From: an uncultured beta proteobacterium
GTDB lineage: Bacteria > Pseudomonadota > Gammaproteobacteria > Burkholderiales > Burkholderiaceae_C
Reading direction: 5' to 3'
DNA length: 6,643 bases
Assembly: GCA_903870955.1 (NCBI GenBank)
Contig: CAIQEX010000059.1
Coordinates: forward strand, 1 to 6,643
Shown: one piece after another, positions 1 to 6,643 of the stretch
Position numbering within the stretch: position 1 is the stretch's first letter
Layout of the letters: each line of letters opens with the position of its first letter
Made by a program: the position numbers and the translations under genes
The notes under the pieces: model-generated
Told to the model about the DNA's origin: nothing
Databases searched by the model: none
What the model saw: the letters and a program-made list of their open reading frames with translations, nothing else

Positions 1-10
1 GTCTATGCAA
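1..10. promoter_or_regulatory. Possible HutC operator, cut by the window edge
   Basis: The first eight bases fit the GT-N-TA-N-AC pattern described for the HutC subfamily of GntR regulators with one mismatch (G for A at position 7). The following AA would extend it to the right arm of a TTGTNTANACAA-like palindrome, whose left TT would lie just outside the window. The site is 13 bases upstream of the hutC ATG, where a bound repressor would block the operon promoter or early transcription. The match is short and incomplete, so this is a tentative call. No -10/-35 promoter can be judged because only 23 bases precede the gene. Confidence 0.35.
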
Positions 11-23
11 CTACAATTTGCAG

Positions 24-800
24 ATGGTTTCTACCAAGCCCCAAAAATCCCCAGTGCGCGCGCGTTCGGCCAGCACACCCCAAGTCGCGCATGCCCGTTC
101 CGGCCACGCGCCCTACTCCCGCGTCAAAGACTTTTTGAAAAATGGCCTGGCCAGCGGCCATTGGGTGCCAGGTGACCAGATGCCGTCCGAGGCCGAACTG
201 GTGCAGCAATTTGCAGTCAGCCGCATGACCGTGGGCCGTGCCCTGCGTGAATTGCAGGCCGAAGGGCTGGTGACTCGGGTGCAGGGCGTGGGCAGTTTTG
301 CGGCGCACTTGTCGCGCGTGTCCTCCACGCTGACGATTCGCGATCTGCACGATGAAATCGTGTCACGCGGCCACAGCCACCAGGCGACGGTGGTGCTGTG
401 CAAACAGGAAAAAGCCAAGCCCGTTCTGGCCGCGCAAATGGGTTTGCAAGTCGGCGACCCGGTGTTTCACACGCTGATCGTGCACAGCGAAAACGGCGTG
501 CCCCTGCAATGCGAAGACCGCTACGTCAACCCGGCCTGCGCGCCCGACTATCTCAGCGTGGATTTCCAAAACATCACACCAACACAATATCTACTAAGCG
601 TGGCCCCACTGTGGGAAGCGCAATATTCCATTGAAGCCGCATCGCCCACGGCGCAAGAGGCGCAACTCCTGGGCATTGCCGTGCAGGACCCGTGTCTGAT
701 CGTGGTGCGCCGCACGGTCAACCGGGGCGTACCCATAACCCAGGCGCGTCTGGTGCATCCCGGCACACGCTACCAGATCAGCGGAGAGTTCAAGCCATGA
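24..800 (+). CDS. hutC: HutC, histidine-utilisation transcriptional repressor (GntR family, UTRA domain)
   Basis: HutC represses hut operons and is released by urocanate, the first intermediate of histidine breakdown. The 258-residue protein has a GntR winged helix-turn-helix at about residues 30-95, with the hallmark segments PSEAELVQQFAVSRMTVGRA and LVTRVQGVGSF. A UTRA effector domain follows at about 105-250. The segments EDRYVNPACAPDYL and the C-terminal HPGTRYQISGEF are characteristic of HutC itself and not of other GntR members. I chose the ATG at 24; a TTG at 18 is in frame, the frame stays open to the window edge, and no good Shine-Dalgarno sequence precedes either codon. The first 29 residues form a Ser/Arg/Pro-rich tail ahead of the usual HutC start region, so a later start or an upstream one is possible. 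The stop overlaps the hutD start (ATGA). The family assignment is secure; the exact N terminus is not. Confidence 0.93.
   Translation: MVSTKPQKSPVRARSASTPQVAHARSGHAPYSRVKDFLKNGLASGHWVPGDQMPSEAELVQQFAVSRMTVGRALRELQAEGLVTRVQGVGSFAAHLSRVSSTLTIRDLHDEIVSRGHSHQATVVLCKQEKAKPVLAAQMGLQVGDPVFHTLIVHSENGVPLQCEDRYVNPACAPDYLSVDFQNITPTQYLLSVAPLWEAQYSIEAASPTAQEAQLLGIAVQDPCLIVVRRTVNRGVPITQARLVHPGTRYQISGEFKP
783..788 (+). promoter_or_regulatory. Ribosome binding site of hutD inside the end of hutC
   Basis: GGAGAG lies 8 bases before the ATG at 797. It supports that start over the upstream in-frame ATG at 692, which would overlap hutC by about 109 bases and add residues unlike HutD. Confidence 0.6.
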
Positions 801-1396
801 GTGCGGTCGTCATCCAAGCGGATCAGGTTGCGGCCCAGGCTTGGCGCAACGGCGGGGGTCAGACGCGCGAGTTGCTCGCCTGGCCAAACGCAAGCGATTG
901 GAAGTTGCGCATCAGCCGCGCCGACATCGCATCCGATGGCCCGTTCTCGGCCTTTGCCGGAGTGCAGCGCTGGTTTGTTGTTATCTCCGGCACGGGCGTG
1001 GTGTTGCACATGCCGACGGTCGATGGCCACACGCTGGATCACCACCTATGCCCGGGCCATGTCCCCCTGCATTTCGACGGTGGCTTGGCACCCGGTTGCA
1101 GTCTGATCGATGGCGCAACGCAGGATCTCAACCTGATGGCACGGGGTGGAACGGCCTGCATGCAAGCCGTTGATGGGGATCAGCCATGGTCTGCCGATTT
1201 CGCTATGCGCGGGCTTTACACCGCGTGTGGCGGCGTCTGGAGCGACGGCGTAGACCGCGTTGTTTTGCCTGCCGATAGTCTGCTCTGGCTAGCAGAGGCA
1301 GGTGCTCTTCCCAAGGCAGCTTTTCGCTTCATCGCCATTGACACTGAGCCCACCCACGCCTGGTGGCTGGGCTACACACCGGACCTGACGCCATGA
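797..1396 (+). CDS. hutD: HutD family protein (cupin-like accessory protein of histidine utilisation)
   Basis: This 199-residue protein matches the HutD family of small cytoplasmic bicupin-like proteins that travel with hut operons. HutD is not a catabolic enzyme of the pathway. In Pseudomonas work it has been proposed to limit hut expression, possibly by sensing a pathway intermediate. Family signatures seen are [11 protein letters not shown] at residues 16-26, [10 protein letters not shown] at 35-44, [12 protein letters not shown] at 47-58 and DLNLM at 110-114. There is no signal peptide or membrane segment. The ATG overlaps the hutC stop by ATGA and has a GGAGAG ribosome site. The end overlaps hutI in the same way, so it is the second gene of a coupled operon. 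Identity by motif is strong; its biochemical role is poorly defined in the family. Confidence 0.9.
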   Translation: MSAVVIQADQVAAQAWRNGGGQTRELLAWPNASDWKLRISRADIASDGPFSAFAGVQRWFVVISGTGVVLHMPTVDGHTLDHHLCPGHVPLHFDGGLAPGCSLIDGATQDLNLMARGGTACMQAVDGDQPWSADFAMRGLYTACGGVWSDGVDRVVLPADSLLWLAEAGALPKAAFRFIAIDTEPTHAWWLGYTPDLTP

Positions 1397-2613
1397 CCCA
1401 AACATTGACCCTCTGGCGCAATGCCAATCTGACGACCCTCGCAGGTCGCTCTTCCTGGGGCTGGATCGACCAGGGCGCCCTGCTGACCCAGGGTGAAAAT
1501 ATTTTCTGGGTCGGTGCCGAAGCCGACCTGCCGATAGACCAGGCACCCTTCATCACCCACACCCATGACCTCGGCGGCGCACTGGTGACTCCCGGTCTGA
1601 TCGACTGCCACACGCATCTGGTTTACGGTGGCCAGCGCGCTGCCGAATTCGAGTTGCGGCTGCAGGGCGCCAGCTACGAGGAGATTGCCCGTGCCGGCGG
1701 CGGCATCCGCTCCACCGTGGCCGCCACACGCGCGGCCACCGATGCGCAGTTGCTGGCCAGTGCGCGCCAACGCGCCCTGTGCCTGATGCGCGAGGGCGTG
1801 ACCACACTCGAAATCAAATCAGGCTACGGCCTCAGTCTGGAGCAGGAGGCGCGGTGCCTCGCGGTGGCACGGGCACTGGGTCACTCACTGCCGCTTTCGG
1901 TGCGGACAACCTACCTCGGCGCCCACGCATTGCCACTGGAGTTTGAAGGCCGCAGCGACGATTATGTGGATGCTGTCTGCGACTGGATGCCGCAGTTGCA
2001 TGCGCAAGGTCTCATCGACGCGGTCGACGCCTTTTGCGAAAACATCGGCTTTACCCCAGCGCAGACGCGCAGGGTTTTTGAGACCGCGCGGCAATTGGGT
2101 CTGCCGGTCAAGCTGCATGCCGAACAACTCAGCGACCAGGGCGGTGCGGCCCTGGCTGCCGAATTTGGTGCCCTGTCCTGCGACCACCTGGAATACCTCA
2201 GCGCCGGCGGCATTTCCGCCATGGCCGCCAGTGGCACGGTGGCGGTGCTGTTGCCCGGTGCCTATTATTTTCTGCGCGACACACATCTGCCACCTGTGGC
2301 TGCAATACGCGCGGCCGACATCCCCATGGCCATTGCCAGCGACCACAACCCCGGCTCCTCACCCGGCTTGTCTTTGTTGCTGATGCTGAACATGGCCTGC
2401 ACGCTGTTCCGCCTGACCCCAGAAGAAGCCTTGCGCGGTGTGACGGTGCATGCGGCACGCGCGCTGGGCCTGAAGGACCGCGGCCAACTGGTGGCCGGTC
2501 AGCGCGCGGATTTTTGTGTTTGGGATGTCACCCACCCCAACGAGTTGGCCTACTGGTTTGGCCGCAACCCCTGCAAGCGCGTCGTCGTCGGCGCACAGGA
2601 GCGTGAACTATGA
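1393..2613 (+). CDS. hutI: HutI, imidazolonepropionase
   Basis: HutI is a cytoplasmic metal-dependent hydrolase (EC 3.5.2.7) that opens 4-imidazolone-5-propionate to N-formimidoyl-L-glutamate, the third step of histidine degradation. The 406-residue length is typical. It is an amidohydrolase-superfamily barrel: the HxH metal pair is H73/H75 in [10 protein letters not shown], another histidine is H242 in [13 protein letters not shown] at 264-265 lies in SCDHLEYLS, and the metal-binding aspartate is D317 in [10 protein letters not shown]. The [11 protein letters not shown] segment around H178 and the ESGYGL-type segment [10 protein letters not shown] at 141-150 are also family features. All expected metal ligands are present, so the enzyme looks active. 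The ATG overlaps the hutD stop (ATGA) and lacks a clear Shine-Dalgarno sequence, suggesting coupled translation. An in-frame ATG 30 bases upstream would lengthen the overlap with hutD and is unlikely. Confidence 0.96.
   Translation: MTQTLTLWRNANLTTLAGRSSWGWIDQGALLTQGENIFWVGAEADLPIDQAPFITHTHDLGGALVTPGLIDCHTHLVYGGQRAAEFELRLQGASYEEIARAGGGIRSTVAATRAATDAQLLASARQRALCLMREGVTTLEIKSGYGLSLEQEARCLAVARALGHSLPLSVRTTYLGAHALPLEFEGRSDDYVDAVCDWMPQLHAQGLIDAVDAFCENIGFTPAQTRRVFETARQLGLPVKLHAEQLSDQGGAALAAEFGALSCDHLEYLSAGGISAMAASGTVAVLLPGAYYFLRDTHLPPVAAIRAADIPMAIASDHNPGSSPGLSLLLMLNMACTLFRLTPEEALRGVTVHAARALGLKDRGQLVAGQRADFCVWDVTHPNELAYWFGRNPCKRVVVGAQEREL
2597..2601 (+). promoter_or_regulatory. Ribosome binding site of hutG inside the end of hutI
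   Basis: AGGAG lies 8 bases before the ATG at 2610. It fixes the hutG start at the ATGA overlap with the hutI stop. Confidence 0.7.
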
Positions 2614-3419
2614 CAAACGTGATCCAGAACGACATCTTCAGCCTCTACCCCGGCAACCAACCCCTGCTGGTGAGCATGCCGCATGTCGGGACCCTGATAC
2701 CCACCCGTCTGCAGCCACGCTATGTGGAGCGCGCACTGCAGGTGGAAGACACCGATTGGCACCTGGAAGCGCTCTACGACTTTGTGCGCGAATCCGGTGC
2801 CAGTCTGCTGGTGCCCAACTACTCCCGTTACGTCATCGACCTGAACCGCCCCAGCGAAAACACGCCGATGTATCCGGGCACCAACAACACCGAGTTGTGC
2901 CCGACCCGTTTCTTCACCGGCGACCCGTTGTACCGCGAAGGCATGGCGCCAGATGGGGATGAAATTGCAGACCGCATCCGCACCTACTGGCAACCCTACC
3001 GCGACGCGCTGGAGGCCGAACTCACGCGCCTGCGCCAAGCCCACGGCCATGCCGTGCTGTTCGATGCGCACAGCATCCGCTCGCAAGTACCCTGGCTCTT
3101 TGAAGGACGCCTGCCCGACCTGAATCTGGGCACCGTGAACGGCAACAGCGCTGCCCCCGGTTTGCGTGAAGCGTTGGCCCAGGTTTTATCCCGCCAAAGC
3201 CAATTCAGCCAGATCGTCGATGGCCGCTTCAAGGGCGGTCACATCACGCGCCACTATGGCCGCCCTGCCGAGGGCTGGCATGCGATTCAGCTGGAGATGT
3301 GCTGGAGCACCTACATGGCAGAAGAGCCACCCTATGTGCTGGACGGAACCCGCGCGAATCAGGTGCGCCCCGTGTTGCAGCAACTGGTGCAGACCATGCT
3401 GAACTGGAAGCCGGATTAA
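2610..3419 (+). CDS. hutG: HutG, N-formylglutamate deformylase (N-formylglutamate amidohydrolase)
   Basis: This 269-residue cytoplasmic enzyme (EC 3.5.1.68) hydrolyses N-formyl-L-glutamate to glutamate and formate, the last step of the five-step histidine pathway. It belongs to the N-formylglutamate amidohydrolase family and not to the arginase-like formiminoglutamases that share the name HutG in other bacteria. Seen motifs are SMPHVGT at residues 22-28, EDTDWH at 46-51, RYVIDLNRP at 73-81, FDAHSI at 151-156, [13 protein letters not shown] at 205-217 and QLEM at 227-230. H25, H51, D152 and H154 are plausible metal or catalytic residues by position in conserved motifs; I infer this and have not aligned it to a structure. 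It starts on an ATGA overlap with hutI behind a good AGGAG site. Its partner hutF, 9 bases downstream, makes its substrate. Confidence 0.95.
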   Translation: MTNVIQNDIFSLYPGNQPLLVSMPHVGTLIPTRLQPRYVERALQVEDTDWHLEALYDFVRESGASLLVPNYSRYVIDLNRPSENTPMYPGTNNTELCPTRFFTGDPLYREGMAPDGDEIADRIRTYWQPYRDALEAELTRLRQAHGHAVLFDAHSIRSQVPWLFEGRLPDLNLGTVNGNSAAPGLREALAQVLSRQSQFSQIVDGRFKGGHITRHYGRPAEGWHAIQLEMCWSTYMAEEPPYVLDGTRANQVRPVLQQLVQTMLNWKPD

Positions 3420-3422
3420 GGA
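3418..3422 (+). promoter_or_regulatory. Ribosome binding site of hutF overlapping the hutG stop codon
   Basis: AAGGA begins in the hutG TAA stop codon and ends 6 bases before the ATG at 3429. Terminating ribosomes would be placed next to the hutF start, which supports reinitiation and this choice of start. Confidence 0.65.
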
Positions 3423-3428
3423 ACATTT

Positions 3429-4829
3429 ATGAGCCCGAGCACCCCGCAACCAACCACTCTGTTCTGGGCACCCCAGGCCTGGGTCAACGGCCGCTGGCAG
3501 CATGGCGTTTGCCTGGAGGCCGATAGCAGTGGCCGCTGGTCGCGCATCACCCCTGACATGCACCCAGTCCCTGAGGGCGCCACGGTCTTGCACGGCCCTG
3601 TGTTGCCCGGCATGGTTAACGCCCACAGCCACGCCTTTCAGCGCGCCTTTGCGGGCTTGTCGGAGCGGCGCGCATCAGATGCCGATGATTTCTGGTCCTG
3701 GCGCGACCGCATGTATGGCGTGGCACTGCGCATCACACCCCAGCAAATGCGTGCGGTAGCGGCCCAGTTGTATGTGGAAATGCTGCAAGGCGGCTACACC
3801 CAGGTCTGCGAGTTTCACTACCTGCACCACAGCGAAAGCGGCGCGCATTACACCGACCCCGCAACGATGGCCTGGGCCGTCGCCGATGCCGCCGCCGATG
3901 CGGGTTTGGGTTTGACGATGTTGCCCGTGCTGTACGAGCGCTCCGGCTTTGCACTGCCCACACTGCGCGAGGACCAGCGCCGCTTTGCCGGTACGCCGGA
4001 CTTTATTGGCGACCTGCAACAGACGTTGGCAACGTCCGGTCGCGCCTTGTTGAATGCGGGTGTCTCCATCCACTCGCTACGGGCTGCCGCGCCCGCCTCC
4101 ATCACGCACTTGCTGGAGCGCGTGGGTGACAAAGACATGCCGATTCACATCCATATCGCCGAGCAAATGCAGGAAGTGCGCGACTGCCTGGCACACACCG
4201 GAAAACGCCCGATCGAATGGCTCGCGGACACGTTACCTTTGGATGCGCGTTGGCAACTGGTGCACGCCACCCATACGCAGCACACCGAGATTGAAGCCGT
4301 TGCCGCCAGCGGCGCGGGCATTGTTATCTGCCCCAGCACCGAAGGCAATTTGGGTGATGGCCTGGCCGACCTGAGCGCCTGGTTGCAACACGGCGTGCCG
4401 ATGGCCATTGGCTCGGACAGCCATGTGTGCCGCCAGTGGAATGAAGAACTCCGCTGGCTCGAATACGGACAGCGCATGCACTTGCAAAAGCGCAATGTGG
4501 CGGCCAGTCCGTCCACCGGGCAAAGTGCCACGGCAGCGCGTTTGTTTGAAGCGGCGCTGGCCGCAGGTGGCCGTGCCGCCGGGCAAAAAGACTGGGGCCT
4601 GACGGTAGGTGCCCGCGCCGATTTGCTGGTACTAAACCCGCAGGCCTCCGGCCTGCTCGGCATCCCTTCCAGCCACGTGCTCGATGCCTGTGTATTTGCC
4701 TGTGACACGCCGGCCATTCGGGATGTTTTTGTGGCAGGTCAACAAGTTATTTTTGACGGACAGCACGCGCAACAAGACGCAATTTCGGGGCAGTTCATGC
4801 AGGCGATGCAAGCCCTTTGGCAAGACTGA
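3429..4829 (+). CDS. hutF: HutF, formimidoylglutamate deiminase
   Basis: HutF (EC 3.5.3.13) deiminates N-formimidoyl-L-glutamate to N-formyl-L-glutamate and ammonia, feeding HutG. The 466-residue protein is an amidohydrolase-superfamily enzyme with one expected zinc. The HxH pair is H66/H68 in PGMVNAHSHAFQRAFAGL, the third histidine is H242 with catalytic-type E245 in IHIHIAEQ, H279 lies in LVHATHT, and the metal/acid aspartate is D330 in IGSDSHVCRQWNEELRWLEY. GVSIHSLRA at 211-219 supplies the His/Arg pair (H215, R218) that binds substrate in this family. WSWRDRMY at 89-96 and STEGNLGDG at 303-311 are further HutF-type signatures that separate it from guanine or chlorohydrolase relatives. All key residues are present. 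It closes the operon, 9 bases after hutG, and ends 7 bases from the stop codon of the convergent ACT-domain gene. Confidence 0.95.
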   Translation: MSPSTPQPTTLFWAPQAWVNGRWQHGVCLEADSSGRWSRITPDMHPVPEGATVLHGPVLPGMVNAHSHAFQRAFAGLSERRASDADDFWSWRDRMYGVALRITPQQMRAVAAQLYVEMLQGGYTQVCEFHYLHHSESGAHYTDPATMAWAVADAAADAGLGLTMLPVLYERSGFALPTLREDQRRFAGTPDFIGDLQQTLATSGRALLNAGVSIHSLRAAAPASITHLLERVGDKDMPIHIHIAEQMQEVRDCLAHTGKRPIEWLADTLPLDARWQLVHATHTQHTEIEAVAASGAGIVICPSTEGNLGDGLADLSAWLQHGVPMAIGSDSHVCRQWNEELRWLEYGQRMHLQKRNVAASPSTGQSATAARLFEAALAAGGRAAGQKDWGLTVGARADLLVLNPQASGLLGIPSSHVLDACVFACDTPAIRDVFVAGQQVIFDGQHAQQDAISGQFMQAMQALWQD

Positions 4830-4858
4830 AAAAGAGTCAGCGCAACGATGCGCGTTGC
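4829..4858 (-). terminator. Weak candidate terminator for the - strand unit
   Basis: A perfect 6-bp inverted repeat (GCAACG and CGTTGC, 4842-4847 and 4853-4858) with a 5-base loop sits at the very end of the ACT-domain gene. Read on the - strand it is followed, after 8 bases, by five consecutive T residues (complement of A at 4829-4833). The distance from stem to T-run is longer than in a classical Rho-independent terminator and the stem lies inside coding sequence, so this is a low-confidence call. On the + strand no T-run follows, so I see no intrinsic terminator for the hut operon. Confidence 0.22.
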
Positions 4859-5244
4859 AAGGCTATCAGGGCTTCCATCGCACGTTCAGCCTGTTCAAAG
4901 GGCACAAAGATGTGGTCGTGGTAGGCGCCTGCCACCACATTGCAGCTAATGCCCGCCTGACCCAGCGCATGGGCAAAGGCGGCGGTGAGGCCCACAGCTT
5001 GCAGGTCCGAATGAACCATCAGCGTGATCCACGCGGCGCGGAAGAGGACGCTCAAGCCAGCGCTACTGACCTGTTCCTCCGGCAGGATCAGTGTCAGTCC
5101 CTCCGACTCATAAACGGTGGCGACCGGCGAAAGCCCGGCTACATCGGTGCCGTGGGGCGCGACGCAGTAGACATAAACGCCCGCATGGAGTTTGGGTTCC
5201 ATCGAGCCAAGCAGCACCAAGAGGTTGGAGATGGGTTGGGTCAT
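4837..5244 (-). CDS. ACT domain-containing protein (DUF2241/ACT_3 type)
   Basis: This 135-residue protein matches a family of small stand-alone proteins with two ACT-like halves. The N-terminal half contains MEPKLHAGVYVYC (residues 15-27) and SEGLTLILPEE (47-57). The C-terminal half contains WITLMVHSDLQAVGLTAAF (72-90) and AGISCNVVAGAYHDHIFVP (97-115). ACT folds usually bind amino acids or similar small ligands, but the ligand and role of this family are not established, so no function is assigned. No catalytic domain, signal peptide or membrane segment is seen. I chose the ATG at 5244 because the family begins near here and because it follows the regulator's stop by 8 bases. The same frame stays open to 5346, but those extra residues overlap the regulator antisense-free in another frame and look like noise. 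No strong Shine-Dalgarno sequence is visible, so coupling to the upstream regulator gene is likely. Confidence 0.85.
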   Translation of the reverse strand: MTQPISNLLVLLGSMEPKLHAGVYVYCVAPHGTDVAGLSPVATVYESEGLTLILPEEQVSSAGLSVLFRAAWITLMVHSDLQAVGLTAAFAHALGQAGISCNVVAGAYHDHIFVPFEQAERAMEALIALQRASLR

Positions 5245-5252
5245 GCTGTCAC

Positions 5253-6643
<1,391 letters not shown>

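Noticed and set aside
1086..1100. TGGCACCCGGTTGCA, resembling a sigma-54 promoter (-24/-12)
   Set aside because: The spacing between GG and GC is 9 bases, not the required 10, and the site lies inside hutD, far from any + strand gene start that needs it.
4145..4717. 190-codon - strand open frame inside hutF
   Set aside because: It is antisense to the conserved catalytic half of HutF, with composition typical of a complementary-strand shadow.
4824..4838. GACT/AGTC 4-bp inverted repeat around the hutF stop
   Set aside because: The stem is too short and AT-balanced to act as a terminator, and no T-run follows it on the + strand.

Overview
This window is a GC-rich bacterial segment that most resembles a betaproteobacterium of the Comamonadaceae type (Rhodoferax/Polaromonas/Acidovorax relatives). 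That placement rests on the gene content, the hut gene order and the protein style, with no rRNA or marker gene to confirm it. No tRNA, rRNA, insertion sequence, CRISPR array or phage gene is visible. The window is almost fully coding, with no gene-free stretch above about 25 bases.

Positions 1-4829 on the + strand carry a tightly packed histidine-utilisation (hut) operon in the order hutC-hutD-hutI-hutG-hutF. HutC is the GntR/UTRA urocanate-responsive repressor and HutD a small cupin-like accessory protein. HutI is imidazolonepropionase, HutG is N-formylglutamate deformylase and HutF is formimidoylglutamate deiminase. HutI opens imidazolonepropionate to N-formimidoylglutamate, HutF deiminates this to N-formylglutamate plus ammonia, and HutG splits that to glutamate plus formate. 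This is the HutF/HutG (five-step) route and not the one-step formiminoglutamase route. The first two enzymes, histidase (HutH) and urocanase (HutU), are not in the window and presumably lie upstream of position 1 or elsewhere in the genome. The first three gene junctions are ATGA overlaps and the fourth is a 9-base gap whose ribosome site abuts the hutG stop, so the five genes look co-transcribed and largely translationally coupled. The first ten bases resemble most of a HutC-type operator, which fits autoregulation by HutC.

Positions 4837-6643 on the - strand carry a second, convergent unit. It holds an NtrC-family sigma-54-dependent response regulator (receiver, AAA+, Fis-type HTH), cut by the window edge at about its start codon. 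Eight bases downstream of it lies a small two-part ACT-domain protein of the DUF2241/ACT_3 family. The two units meet tail to tail with 7 bases between stop codons. A cognate sensor kinase would be expected outside the window.

I do not see an undescribed system here. The points worth a second look are the regulator's GAFTDA variant of the sigma-54 contact loop, its pairing with an ACT-domain protein, the possible HutC operator at the edge, and the absence of hutH/hutU from this part of the operon.
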